64,000 nt of DNA from Bradyrhizobium sp. CCGB12 (GCF_024199845.1 NZ_JANADO010000001.1:2542001-2606000), one strand, 5' to 3'. Shown: positions 55,175-63,841, counted from the first letter of the stretch. Numbers and translations: made by a program. Notes: generated from the sequence alone by a model not told the origin.

Positions 55175-58100
55175 GTGAGGCTTTCCAAAAAAGCGCGGAC
55201 GACCAAAACGTCGCCCAAGAAGAGCAAGGGGTCGCAGCGCGCAACGATCTCGTCTTCGTCGCCACTCGGGATGATGGCTCTCCATCTGCTTGCACAATGG
55301 AAGCAGTCCGGACGCAGCGGTCTCGTTTTTCTTGCCGAGAGCGAGAACAGGGCAGAGCGGCTGGGCAGCGTCATTCACGCGCTCGACCCATCGTGCGAGG
55401 TCCTGGTGTTTCCGCGGCTGAACACCTTGCCGTTCGACCAGCTGGAGCCATCCCACGAGCTCGCGGGGCGCAGAGCCTCGGTGCTGCGGCGCCTCGCAAA
55501 ATCCAGAAAGCCGCTCTTTCTGGTTTCGACGGTGGAAGCCGTGATGGAGCGCCTGCCGCCGCCTGCGAGCCTGTCGCGCCTGAGCGTGAGCTTGAAGGTG
55601 GGCGGCGCGTTTTCAGAGCAGGACCTCGAGACGCGCCTCCAATCCCTGGGATACGATCTCGACGACGAGCCGGATTATCCGGGCGGGGCGCTGTTTCATG
55701 GCCAGACCTTCGAGATATTTCCCGCAGGCGCGCTGGGGCCATTCCGGATCGAGCATTCGGATCGCGCGATCAGGCGGATCGTGGCGTTCGATCCGAAAGA
55801 GCACGACATCATCTTCGAGACGAGCGAGCTTCTCGTCGATCCCATGTCGGAGCGGCTCGGCTTCGCCGAAAAGCGCGGCAAGCGCGCGACGCTGTTCGAC
55901 TATTGCGGGCGCGCCAAATGGATCGCCGATGCGGGGGTCCCGTTGCACGCCGACGCCTGGCTGAGCACGATCGAGGAAGCCGCGCCCCGCGCGGAGCGGG
56001 AGCGCGAATATATCGGGCGGAGTGATTGGAAGAGGCTCTCCAAGGGCACGAAGGTGTTGCCGCGGACGGCATCCTTTCGCACCACGCCGGAATTTTCCAA
56101 GCTGACATCCGCAAGGAAGGCGCTGCGGGCCTTCGTCGATGAGATGCGCCGGGCCGGCTCGCGCCTGATCCTCGTCGCCGCGCAGGAAGACGATCTGCGC
56201 GTGATGGAGCGGATGGGCGGCGTCAAGGCACAGCGCTGCAAGGACTGGGACGAGGCGACGAGCGGGCGAAATGGCGAGACGGCGCTTCTGGCCGATCTCG
56301 ACGCGGGCTTCGTTGTGCCGGGGAAAAAGCCTCTTGCCGTGGTGACGGCGTCCGACGTGCTCGGCAGCCGGGCGCATCATCCGCAGCCGATGGCGCGGGC
56401 CTGGAGCGCGGCCTTCGATCACGCCGATGTGCCGGAGCAGGGCACGGTGGTCGTCCATCTCCAGCGCGGCCTCGGCGTGCTCGACGGCTTGCAGACCGTG
56501 AACACGGGCGGTGGCACGTTGCGGGAGATGATCCGCCTCAAGTTCGCCGGCGACAATGCGGTGCTCGTGCCGCCGCCCGATCTCGCCTTGATGTGGCCTT
56601 ATGCGACCGAGCTCGGCAAGCTCGCGCTCGATAAGGCGGATGGCAGCTCATGGTGGGCGCGCCGCACCTCGGCCGAGCGCGAGATCCAGGCCGCGGGCAA
56701 GGTGCTGGCCAAGCACATCAGCCAGCGCCGTCGGCGGCAGGCTGAAAAGCTAGTTCCGCCGGGATCGGCCTACGAGAAGTTCGTGGCGCGTTTCCCTTAT
56801 TTCACGACGATCGACCAGGCCAAGGCGATCCGCGACGTGCTGGATGATCTCGCCTCCGGTCACCCGATGGACCGGGTGATCTGCGGCGACGTCGGCTTTG
56901 GCAAGACCGAGGTGGCGCTCCGCGCGGCGGCCGCCGTGGTGCTGTCGGGCAAGCAGGTGGCGATCGCGGTGCCGACGACGGTGCTGGCGCGGCAGCACGT
57001 CGCAACCTTCCAGAAGCGCTTTGCGCCCTTCGGCATCGAGGTCGGAAACCTGTCGCGGGCGACGTCCGGCGCGGAGCTGCGCGAGACCAAGGAGGGACTG
57101 CGCCGCGGCCGGATCAAGGTCGTGATCGGCACGCAGGCGCTCACCGGCAAGGACGTGAAGTTTAGTGATCTCGGCCTCGTCATCATCGACGAGGAGCAGC
57201 ATTTTGGCGCGGCCGAGAAGGCAAAGCTCTCGAGCCTCGCCAAGAATGTCCACGTGCTGATGATGAGCGCGACGCCGATCCCGCGGACGCTCGCCGCGGG
57301 CCTTGCCGGCTTCCGCGATCTCAGCGTGATCGCCTCGCCGCCGGTGCACCGGCTTCCGGTCGCAACCAGGATCGCACCGCTGTCGGATGCCGCCATCGCC
57401 TCCGCGCTGCTGCGCGAGCAGCGGCGCCACGGCCAGAGTTTTTTGATCTGTCCGCGCATCCAGGACCTCGACCCGATGCTGGCGCGGGTCCAGGCGGTGG
57501 CGGGCGACCTTCGCATCGTCGCTCTGCACGGCAGATTGGCGGCCGACGAGATCGACGACCGCATGATGAGCTTCGTCGAGGGCAGGGCCGACGTCCTGCT
57601 CGCGACCAACATCGTTGAGAGCGGCCTCGACATTCCCCGCGCCAACACCATCGTGGTGTGCTGGCCCGAAAAATTCGGCCTTGCCCAGCTGCACCAGCTG
57701 CGCGGCCGGGTCGGCCGCGGCGGCATTCGCGCTTTCGCCCATCTCTTGACCGAGACCTATTCCGGGCAGTCCGAGAAGCGGCTCGCCGTGCTCGAGGAGT
57801 TCAGCCGGCCGGGCGCCGGCTTTGCCATCAGCGAGCGCGACCTCGATCTGCGCGGCGCAGGTGACCTGTTCTCGGAGCAACAATCCGGCCATGTTCAGGT
57901 GTTCGGCCCCGTGCTCTACAGCCACCTTTTGAAAATGGCCTCCGAGAAGGTCGACGAGGGGCGGGCCGCGGTGTGGGTGCCCGACCTGAACCTGCCGGTC
58001 GGCGACATGCTGCCCGAGACCTATGTGCAGTCCGAGCCCGTGCGGCTTGAGCTCTATGCCCGGGCCGCAAGATGCACTGACGAGGACGACCTCGAGGACC

Positions 58101-58378
58101 TCGAGGAGGAAACCTCGCGCCGCTTCGGCCCGTTGCCGAAGGTCGCGCGCGACTTCTTCACAGCCGCAAGGCTCAGGCTCGAATGCAAGCGCAGGGGCAT
58201 CATCCGCCTCGACGTCGGCCCCGAAGCTGCGGCCGCGACGTTCCTGCCGGGGCGCTTGCGGAAGTCGCGGGGAAAGGCACTGCAACGCGATGGCGATCGC
58301 GTCGTCTATCACAGCCCGATGCGGGATGCGCCATTCGAGCGGGTGGAGGAGTTGTTCGAGCTGCTCGATGAGGGGTAG
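55175..58378 (+). CDS. Mfd-like transcription-repair coupling helicase
   Basis: About 1067 residues from a GTG at 55175 (GGA five bases upstream); 55121 and 55097 are alternative starts. It has a UvrB-homology module (LVFPRLNTLPFDQLEPSHELAGRRASVL), a RID-like segment (VVVHLQRGLGVLDGLQTVNTGGG), an SF2 motor with Walker A CGDVGFGKTEVALRAA, motif II IIDEEQ (usually DEEH), MSATPIPRTL, and the C-terminal TRG/D7 part (SEQQSGHVQVFG; later TDEDDLEDLEEETSRRFGPLP). All Mfd domains are present, but the N-terminus and motif II differ from the standard enzyme, so it is probably a second, divergent Mfd. Confidence 0.88.
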   Translation: MRLSKKARTTKTSPKKSKGSQRATISSSSPLGMMALHLLAQWKQSGRSGLVFLAESENRAERLGSVIHALDPSCEVLVFPRLNTLPFDQLEPSHELAGRRASVLRRLAKSRKPLFLVSTVEAVMERLPPPASLSRLSVSLKVGGAFSEQDLETRLQSLGYDLDDEPDYPGGALFHGQTFEIFPAGALGPFRIEHSDRAIRRIVAFDPKEHDIIFETSELLVDPMSERLGFAEKRGKRATLFDYCGRAKWIADAGVPLHADAWLSTIEEAAPRAEREREYIGRSDWKRLSKGTKVLPRTASFRTTPEFSKLTSARKALRAFVDEMRRAGSRLILVAAQEDDLRVMERMGGVKAQRCKDWDEATSGRNGETALLADLDAGFVVPGKKPLAVVTASDVLGSRAHHPQPMARAWSAAFDHADVPEQGTVVVHLQRGLGVLDGLQTVNTGGGTLREMIRLKFAGDNAVLVPPPDLALMWPYATELGKLALDKADGSSWWARRTSAEREIQAAGKVLAKHISQRRRRQAEKLVPPGSAYEKFVARFPYFTTIDQAKAIRDVLDDLASGHPMDRVICGDVGFGKTEVALRAAAAVVLSGKQVAIAVPTTVLARQHVATFQKRFAPFGIEVGNLSRATSGAELRETKEGLRRGRIKVVIGTQALTGKDVKFSDLGLVIIDEEQHFGAAEKAKLSSLAKNVHVLMMSATPIPRTLAAGLAGFRDLSVIASPPVHRLPVATRIAPLSDAAIASALLREQRRHGQSFLICPRIQDLDPMLARVQAVAGDLRIVALHGRLAADEIDDRMMSFVEGRADVLLATNIVESGLDIPRANTIVVCWPEKFGLAQLHQLRGRVGRGGIRAFAHLLTETYSGQSEKRLAVLEEFSRPGAGFAISERDLDLRGAGDLFSEQQSGHVQVFGPVLYSHLLKMASEKVDEGRAAVWVPDLNLPVGDMLPETYVQSEPVRLELYARAARCTDEDDLEDLEEETSRRFGPLPKVARDFFTAARLRLECKRRGIIRLDVGPEAAAATFLPGRLRKSRGKALQRDGDRVVYHSPMRDAPFERVEELFELLDEG

Positions 58379-58770
58379 GGGCGCTCAAAACGCGAAAACA
58401 ACCCCATGCACAGTAGCTAAGTGCCTGCTGGGACAACGTCTTCTGCATCCGGCGCAGGAGCGGTTGACGCGTCGGGCAAAACAGTGGCATTCTGCCATCT
58501 TCGGAAAATCCGTTGAAAGAACTGTCGGACCCAGGCCAAAGCGGCGGGCGCGACAACGTTGCGAGCACTGTCGCCGCGCCTCGCCGGGTATTCCAGTCAT
58601 TCCATCGCGCAGACCCCGTACTCGAAGGGGGCGGCGAAGCCCCATCCGCTGGCCAGGCCGCTAACGTGGAATTAATCCAAAAAGCCTACGATTTTAGGCA
58701 GTTGTGTATGGGTGCTGCGTAACGGGTGCGTCGCGAGGACGTTCCATGGGCGGCTTCCTTTTGCTAGCTC
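58379..58770. other. Gene-free stretch between Mfd-like gene and membrane protein
   Basis: About 390 bp with only weak overlapping frames. The promoter for the 58771 gene must be here. No motif recognised. Confidence 0.4.
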
Positions 58771-59445
58771 ATGGGGTCAATGCACGTGACCACGACTTTC
58801 GAAACGGAATGCCTCGTCGAACAGCTCGACCCTGCAGCACTTGCCGCCGCCGCAGCAGCGCTCGAACCCGTAGCCCCGGAAGCTTCAGCACCGATCAAGC
58901 GATCCAGCCGGACAGTCCTGGTACTGTCGGTGTGTGCCCTGGCCATCAATGGCTCGGCGGCGATCTACACGTTGCCGTCCGAGTTTCCGTCGCTGAATGT
59001 CAGCCGCCTGGCCGACCTCTTTCCGCGCGGGGAAGCCTCCGCGCCCAAACCGGATCCGGTTGTCGCGGCCCTGAAGGACATTCAGGCGGCCCAGCAGCAA
59101 CACACGGCTTTGCTGCAGGAGAACAATCAAGCTTCGCAGCAGAATGCAGCTCTGCTGCAGCAGGACTCAATGGTGCTGCTGTCCCTGCGCCAAAGCATCA
59201 CGGATGAACGGGTCGACGTGAGGAAGATATCTTCGCAGCTGTCCACGCTCATCGCGAAGGTCGATACGCTGCAAAATGTGATGATGTCGGACGTCACGTC
59301 CTCCATTCGACGAGCGAATGCCCGCTATGGACTGTCCGCAGCGATGCGCAAACGGATGGTGCGGGAGCCGAAACCCGTCGGGCCGGTTTCGGTTGGCGGA
59401 GCTCCGCTGAGCACGCCGGCGCCGGTTTCAGCCCCGGAAAGCTGA
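58771..59445 (+). CDS. Membrane-anchored coiled-coil protein
   Basis: A 224-residue protein. The N-terminus (FETECLVEQLDPAALAAAAAALEP) is acidic and alanine-rich, followed by a single hydrophobic anchor (TVLVLSVCALAINGSAAIYTL), a glutamine-rich region (IQAAQQQHTALLQENNQASQQ) and heptad-like helix to about 190, then a Pro/Ser-rich tail. Likely bitopic with the coiled coil outside the cytoplasm. The ATG at 58780 is an alternative start. A decayed copy of its first 25 codons lies at 60368-60440. Confidence 0.7.
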   Translation: MGSMHVTTTFETECLVEQLDPAALAAAAAALEPVAPEASAPIKRSSRTVLVLSVCALAINGSAAIYTLPSEFPSLNVSRLADLFPRGEASAPKPDPVVAALKDIQAAQQQHTALLQENNQASQQNAALLQQDSMVLLSLRQSITDERVDVRKISSQLSTLIAKVDTLQNVMMSDVTSSIRRANARYGLSAAMRKRMVREPKPVGPVSVGGAPLSTPAPVSAPES

Positions 59446-59484
59446 AGACCCGTCAGGCCAAGCGGATACGCCGAGAATCCATTT

Positions 59485-59760
59485 TCACGGACTGCGGCGT
59501 ATCCGAGGCTGCTGGACACTCGGCTGCGGTAAGGCCTGCTGCTGGAAGAGAAGGCGGCGGTTTTCCTTGCACGTCACGTTCGACCGCCCGGACGCGGACC
59601 ACAGGCATTGCTCCCTCGTCGAATACGAGCAGTCGCCGGAAGGGCCAAGCTCCCCACCATAGACGCACCAAGGATAGTCATAGGAAACGGGAGGCGCGGG
59701 GCCTGCGACGGCGGCCGTCCCGGCGGCCAGCAAGGCGAATATGACGAGTATTGTGCGCAT
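59485..59760 (-). CDS. DUF3551 exported protein, copy 2
   Basis: A 91-residue protein with signal peptide (MRTILVIFALLAAGTAAVAG) and the core YPWCVYGGELGPSGDCSYSTREQCLWSASGRSNVTC. It is clearly homologous to copy 1 (54275), sharing the four cysteines and most core residues. AGAGGA is nine bases before the ATG at 59760. The tail is Gln/Pro/Arg-rich. Confidence 0.9.
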   Translation of the reverse strand: MRTILVIFALLAAGTAAVAGPAPPVSYDYPWCVYGGELGPSGDCSYSTREQCLWSASGRSNVTCKENRRLLFQQQALPQPSVQQPRIRRSP

Positions 59761-59950
59761 ATTCGTGTGTCCTCTCGTAAGGTTGGGGTGAGGACCTCTA
59801 AATCATCGCCTCCTGATCGAAAATCAAGACTGTGATCGGCTGACTTTGTCGTGCTTGCGCCTCGGCTGGATATCTGGGCTGAGCTTGGCGTGGTTCGACG
59901 CGTTGATCCCGGCATCAATTCAACAAGACCGGGACCGGAGAGACTTGCGT

Positions 59951-60109
59951 TCAATTATTGTGCTTCGGCCTCCAGCCATATTCCTGATGTGGGATCGTGG
60001 CTGTGATGTCGAGATCTTTGCTCGCCGACAGACGCCAAGCCGCCACCCCGAAGCACAAGGTCAGGGTCAGGGTGACGGCAAGCAGAAGTATCGAGACGAA
60101 ATGGCTCAC
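59951..60109 (-). CDS. Small single-span membrane protein (GTG start)
   Basis: A 52-residue ORF: GTG at 60109 to TGA at 59951. GGAG is eight bases upstream. The first 24 residues are a hydrophobic helix (FVSILLLAVTLTLTLCFGVA), then a basic and polar tail (WRLSASKDLDITATIPHQEY and GWRPKHNN). It is below the usual length cut-off, but start site and composition support it. Function unknown. Confidence 0.6.
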   Translation of the reverse strand: MSHFVSILLLAVTLTLTLCFGVAAWRLSASKDLDITATIPHQEYGWRPKHNN

Positions 60110-60367
60110 GCTGTACGCTCCACAATTTGAAACTATGAGTGGAGAGCGAGCACGAGTTTCTGATTCGAAAAATGCAGGCGCGCTGACCTAGAGGCGGATT
60201 TCCACATCAGTTGCATCATTCAATCACATGATTCAATCATATGGGCCGAAAGCGCTTATCAGCACTGACGGGTGCGTTTTTACCCCTGTCTGGAATGGGG
60301 GAATGACGGTGACCGTGCATTCAACAAGCGTCGTTCGTATCAACGCCGAGGTAGTCTCATGGTAGCC

Positions 60368-60440
60368 GTCAGCTGAAGCGCCCGGCCTCGTCGAACAACT
60401 CGACCCTGAAGCACTTGCAGCGGCAGTCGCAGCCCGGTCG
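60368..60440 (+). pseudogene. Decayed copy of the 58771 gene start
   Basis: CCTCGTCGAACA-CTCGACCCTG-AGCACTTGC matches 58812-58846 with three mismatches and translates as GLVEQLDPEALAAAVAA against CLVEQLDPAALAAAAAA. There is a stop just upstream in the same frame, no start, and similarity ends abruptly. It is a remnant only. Confidence 0.7.
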
Positions 60441-60523
60441 TGCTTTTCAGCAATTCGTGACTTGTTGCAGCGATGTCCGCATCCCAGCTCCACCATGTGC
60501 GATCAGATGTATGGAGTAGGCAA

Positions 60524-60793
60524 ATGCGTACCCTTTTGGCGACGTTCCTCGCGGTGGCCTCGCTGACGCAGGCCCACGCAGAGGCGAAGGTGAAGAATCC
60601 GGATGCCTCGTGCAGCTATACATTAGCAAGCGGGCAAACGTACGAGATCCCCGCGGGCCAGAATCTCTGTTGGCGTGTCCCTCCGCCCTCTTACAAGACG
60701 TACACGCTCCTGCGTTGTGATCCGCCATTTCAGGAACTCAACCGGGTCGGGCCGGGCGATGGACGCTGCAACAAGTTCGAGGAACGCCAATAA
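60524..60793 (+). CDS. Small exported cysteine-containing protein
   Basis: An 89-residue protein with signal peptide MRTLLATFLAVASLTQAHA and a mature domain with four cysteines (ASCSY, NLCWR, LRCDP, GRCNK). The layout resembles the DUF3551 proteins nearby in size and cysteine number, but the core motif is not present. GGAGTAGG lies upstream of the ATG at 60524. Confidence 0.7.
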   Translation: MRTLLATFLAVASLTQAHAEAKVKNPDASCSYTLASGQTYEIPAGQNLCWRVPPPSYKTYTLLRCDPPFQELNRVGPGDGRCNKFEERQ

Positions 60794-60889
60794 CCGCGGC
60801 CGGATACGCGCCCTCGGTCTTCGGGATGCTCCGCAAATTGTTGGATTGGTAGACGGAGACCCGATCCTGCAAGGGGTTCAGGCGGACAG

Positions 60890-61033
60890 GTGAAGGCGAC
60901 GTCTGATCTCGGGACCATTGTCGAGCGCTTCGTACTCGGGCCCGAAGGCGCGCTTGTGCCGATGACGGAAGGATCAATCAAGCCTGTCGCGCTGGAGCGG
61001 CGCCATGTCGGGATCGTCCTGGTGAGGCGCTAA
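60890..61033 (+). CDS. Small ORF, possible gene
   Basis: A 47-residue ORF starting at GTG, with a GTGA overlap with an upstream open frame (which ends at 60893). It contains FVLGPEGALVPMTEGSIKPVAL and ends GIVLVRR. Third-position GC is high, in keeping with coding. It may be a remnant of a longer gene: the preceding frame (LGLRDAPQIVGLVDGDPILQ) also looks coding. Confidence 0.4.
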   Translation: MKATSDLGTIVERFVLGPEGALVPMTEGSIKPVALERRHVGIVLVRR

Positions 61034-61269
61034 AGCTTCGACGTCCAGCCGAGCTGCTGCACGGCCCGATTGCACTCACGACGGTCAGGCGGACCGGTCC
61101 CAGTCTTCCGCGCAAGCATCGCTTGGTCAGCCAGGACCGTGAGGTGGCTCGTAAGCCGGTCGAACACGTCCCGCTTGGCTGGATCGGTTGCGAGATCGCG
61201 GATCAGGGCAAATTCGGCCGTATCTTTTCGGAGTTTTTCGATCTGCGACAGATAGTCCTTTATTTGCAA
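61030..61269 (-). CDS. Small helical protein, paralogue of 63842-64000
   Basis: A 79-residue protein, starting at TTG (61269) with GGAG three bases upstream and an in-frame stop immediately before it. Core FALIRDLATDPAKRDVFDRLTSHLTVLADQ is shared with the partial gene at the window edge (ALIRDLATDPKKRDLFARLAEHLSVLA). Predicted helical. Its stop overlaps that of the small ORF at 60890 (convergent). Confidence 0.7.
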   Translation of the reverse strand: MQIKDYLSQIEKLRKDTAEFALIRDLATDPAKRDVFDRLTSHLTVLADQAMLARKTGTGPPDRRECNRAVQQLGWTSKL

Positions 61270-61651
61270 TCACTCCGTTTCCCGTCATGGAAAGTGCAGG
61301 CAATGTACGAAAGCGAACAGAAGTGATTGCCAATTTTGCCTAGTCTGCGCTGGCTTTGGTCTTCCCAAGGTCCAAAGCAACCTCCAGCGGCCCCGGCCTT
61401 CACACCCCTAAAGCCCCCACGGTCGGGGCCGTCATTGGCGACCATCGATAGCATGACCTCCCAATCGTACCTCCGTGGAGCCGGGCCTTTTCGAAGCGCT
61501 CGCGACATGGGGGCGTTGAGCCATTTGGCAGCACACGGGCCCGACTACGGCGCAGCACTTTCAACAAGGACCGCCGCCTCGCCACGCACTTCTTGCTTGC
61601 AAAGGTTTCCCGGTTATCCGGTCGGGGCTTGGGGTGTAGTGGGGGGCGTTA
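61270..61651. other. Gene-free stretch
   Basis: About 380 bp without a convincing gene. It holds the upstream region of the reverse gene at 61030 and of the forward gene at 61652. Confidence 0.4.
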
Positions 61652-61891
61652 ATGGGCGCTTGTGATCGGACCGCTGCTCTGAAACGTCGTTTCGACGAGC
61701 TTGTTTCCGGGCTTGCCGAGTTAGAAAATTTGCGCTCGCGCGTGTTCGCGGCCGAGCACATGCGAGAGGGGTCTTGCGTCGAGTGCAAACCGGCCGCAGC
61801 AATTCGCCCCAGTGCCAGGCCCAAATCATCATCGGCAAAACCCGATCGGCCAAAGACGCACTTGGCGCGGCCGCCCAGCGCCGAGCGATGA
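61652..61891 (+). CDS. Small hypothetical protein
   Basis: A 79-residue protein. The first half is helical (KRRFDELVSGLAELENLRSRVFAAEHM), the second is a Pro/Lys/Ser-rich tail. GGGGGG is about seven bases before the ATG at 61652. One cysteine pair (CVEC). Low certainty. Confidence 0.45.
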   Translation: MGACDRTAALKRRFDELVSGLAELENLRSRVFAAEHMREGSCVECKPAAAIRPSARPKSSSAKPDRPKTHLARPPSAER

Positions 61892-61929
61892 CGCCGGATG
61901 CTGGGCCTTCGGCGATGCCAACGCCGTAA

Positions 61930-62003
61930 TTACGGTGACAGTGCACTTAAGGGGGAAGGTCGCAGATATTCCACGCCTAGCCGTTAGTGCACTGTCACCG
62001 TAA
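61930..62003. repeat. Perfect 18-bp inverted repeat, 38-nt spacer
   Basis: TTACGGTGACAGTGCACT (61930-61947) and AGTGCACTGTCACCGTAA (61986-62003). It ends in the last codons of the reverse gene at 61995. Possible MITE or REP-type element. Confidence 0.9.
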
Positions 62004-62201
62004 CTCTTGCATCTTGTGCAGTTTCCCCGCTTTCGGGGCCGTGAGTGAACGTAGCAACTGTTCAGCTCGCTCCTTCGTCAAATTGGCCGCCATGTAAGCC
62101 CCGATCAACGCGGGGCCCTTGCGTTCTCGATCGTAAATCATCCAACCCTTGCCTCCCATTCGAACGAAAAATCGGCTCTGCGGCGGAATCTCGTCAGTCA
62201 A
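61995..62201 (-). CDS. Small protein, TTG start
   Basis: A 68-residue protein: TTG at 62201, with GGGAGC seven bases upstream. Core RFFVRMGGKGWMIYDRERKGPALIGAYMAANLTKERAEQLLRSL. The WMIYDRExxGPAxI block followed by a helix is a familiar rhizobial small-protein pattern. Its stop codon lies inside the right arm of the inverted repeat, so the element may have replaced the original 3' end. Confidence 0.65.
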   Translation of the reverse strand: MTDEIPPQSRFFVRMGGKGWMIYDRERKGPALIGAYMAANLTKERAEQLLRSLTAPKAGKLHKMQELR

Positions 62202-62384
62202 CGAAGCAGCTCCCGGTTTGCCCAGCCATAGCAGGGGAGCGCATTCATCTTCGTAGATTCATTAGCATATGTGAATCGCGCCGGGGAAAAGCGGCAGTGT
62301 TTCCTTTCCGGCTCAGTTTCATTTTAGAAACCAAGTCCGACCGACTTCGTTAGCGGTTCGTCATTAACGGCTGAAGGATGCGCT

Positions 62385-62588
62385 ATGACCGAGCGCCGCC
62401 GCAGAGTGAAGCAAGTCCTCTCCCTAGAGGAGCCAATGGCCGAACTGGCCGCGAAGCTCAAAGAGCAGGCCCGTCAGCTACCAGTTGGGACGGAACGCGA
62501 GGGCTTGCTCAAGCGAGCCAGGATTGCCGAGACCGGAGCGCGCCTGAGCGATTGGCTGCGCTCGCCAGGCTTGCAGCCACCAAAGTGA
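62385..62588 (+). CDS. Small charged helical protein
   Basis: A 67-residue protein, MTERRRRVKQVLSLEEPMAE, then helical (LAAKLKEQARQLPVGTEREGLLKRARIAETGARLSDWL). AGGA is eight bases upstream. Highly charged; function unknown. Likely in one unit with 62599. Confidence 0.65.
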   Translation: MTERRRRVKQVLSLEEPMAELAAKLKEQARQLPVGTEREGLLKRARIAETGARLSDWLRSPGLQPPK

Positions 62589-62598
62589 ACGAGTGATC

Positions 62599-62781
62599 AT
62601 GGGGATCGAACGCATGCACACGCCAAAGTATTGGCGGATGCGCGCGGAGGAATTCCGCACCAAGGCCGACAACTGCGAACTTGAGCAAACCAGAAGAGCG
62701 CTCAACAAGGTTGCAGCGACTTATGAGGCGTTAGCCGAACGCGCCGGGCAAATCCGCATAGGCCAAGACGCGGCAGAGTAA
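62599..62781 (+). CDS. Small protein of the 'MHTPKYWRMRAEEFRTKA' type
   Basis: A 60-residue helical protein, KYWRMRAEEFRTKADNCELEQTRRALNKVAATYEALAERAGQI. This helical pattern (WRxRAEExRxxA...YxxLAxRAE) is frequent in Bradyrhizobium small proteins. An ATG at 62599 or GTG at 62593 could be the start. A related pattern is seen in 63623-63820. Confidence 0.65.
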   Translation: MGIERMHTPKYWRMRAEEFRTKADNCELEQTRRALNKVAATYEALAERAGQIRIGQDAAE

Positions 62782-62802
62782 GGCCGCCCAGTCTGGCGGC
62801 CT
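62781..62802 (+). terminator. Hairpin after the 62599 gene
   Basis: AGGCCGCC (62781-62788), CAGTCT, GGCGGCCT (62795-62802), beginning at the stop codon; followed by CTTCATT, so a weak terminator. Confidence 0.6.
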
Positions 62803-63120
62803 CTTCATTGTCTTGGACGTGACACCAATCCGACCGCAGTTGCGGGTGTCCAAACACGGGCGGCCGAACCGAAAGGGGCCGCCTTTCAGCGACCCCTTGC
62901 CGGGTAAAATCTTGTTCGGAATGAAATGCCAGCCCCGACGACAACGACCGTAGCGGCATCAAAATGCCAAATGAATCCGGTCAAATACCGTTCGTCCCGC
63001 TGTCCTAACATGCCTGCGCGTGTTCCCGATTACCCAACTCCCCTAAGTTGATATGGGAGGGATCGTCATCTCCGTTTCAGGCGTTAAAGCCCGACCAGCA
63101 ATAGGGTCACGGAAGCGGAC
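62803..63120. other. Gene-free stretch
   Basis: About 318 bp without a credible gene. Upstream region of the 63121 gene. Confidence 0.4.
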
Positions 63121-63303
63121 ATGACGCCCATAAAGATTTTCGTTTATCGGCCAGATGGCCTGTCCGAGAGGAAAGCTATTGAGGAAGCCCGCCGGGCCAT
63201 CGCTGAATCAATAAGGGTGCTCGAAAGCCATCCGCCGCCCGATACCTTCCTAGGCCGCCAAACCCACGAGCCCATTCCCTTGTCTCACGATCGACAGAAC
63301 TGA
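63121..63303 (+). CDS. Small hypothetical protein
   Basis: A 60-residue protein beginning MTPIKIFVYRPDGLSERKAIEEARRAIAES. GGAAG is six bases upstream of the ATG. Polar and helical. Unknown. Confidence 0.55.
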   Translation: MTPIKIFVYRPDGLSERKAIEEARRAIAESIRVLESHPPPDTFLGRQTHEPIPLSHDRQN

Positions 63304-63362
63304 ACTTGTAACTGGCCTCTTTTGGTCTCCGAGCGCAGACTGGATCCAGGCAGGAACCGGCA

Positions 63363-63548
63363 ATGACGCTGGATGAAAGGATCGCTATGGCGCAGCGCCA
63401 CGTCGAGAGTGGCCGGCTAATCGTTGAGCGCCAGCGGGCGATTGTTGCCCGACACAGGATGCTAGCCTCAATCGACCTTCTAAAACTGTTCGAGCAGACA
63501 CAGCAGATATTCGAGTTGGACTTGGCCGATTTGCTCGAGAAGAAGTAA
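63363..63548 (+). CDS. Small helical protein
   Basis: A 61-residue protein, MTLDERIAMAQRHVESGRLIVERQRAIVA and a second leucine-rich helix LLKLFEQTQQIFELDLADLLEKK. GGAA lies upstream. Of the type common in Bradyrhizobium accessory regions; function unknown. Confidence 0.6.
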   Translation: MTLDERIAMAQRHVESGRLIVERQRAIVARHRMLASIDLLKLFEQTQQIFELDLADLLEKK

Positions 63549-63622
63549 GGCCTCCTCAGTGAGAGCCGTCGCGTTCTCCCTGGCGGGCCTTCGTTTGCAT
63601 AGGTGAATGTCTAGCCCACTCG

Positions 63623-63820
63623 ATGCGGTATCCTACCCGAATGCGATCAGACGACATGAGAGCCAAGGCCAAAGAGTGTATGGCCAGCGCGGCTGCGGGC
63701 AACCCAATGACCCAATACTTCTACACGCAGGCCGCCCGGCAATGGACTGATATGGCCGAACAGTTGGAGCCTCTGGAGCGTGAGCCGGTGTATCGGCGGA
63801 TACAGAGCCGGGAGGATTAA
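63623..63820 (+). CDS. Small helical protein
   Basis: A 65-residue protein: MRAKAKECMASAAAGNPMTQYFYTQAARQWTDMAEQLEPLE is the helical core. The pattern resembles 62599-62781. No clear ribosome-binding site precedes either possible ATG (63623, 63641), so the start is uncertain. Confidence 0.55.
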   Translation: MRYPTRMRSDDMRAKAKECMASAAAGNPMTQYFYTQAARQWTDMAEQLEPLEREPVYRRIQSRED

Positions 63821-63841
63821 GACCCCCTCAGTTGGCGGCCT

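Noticed and set aside
54881..55175. A possible LexA box before the Mfd-like gene
   Set aside because: GGAAC-GGGA-GTTCC occurs near 54983 but it does not fit GAAC-N7-GAAC or GTTC-N7-GTTC.
56750..58312. A 520-codon reverse frame under the Mfd-like gene
   Set aside because: Antisense shadow; helicase motifs are all in the forward frame.
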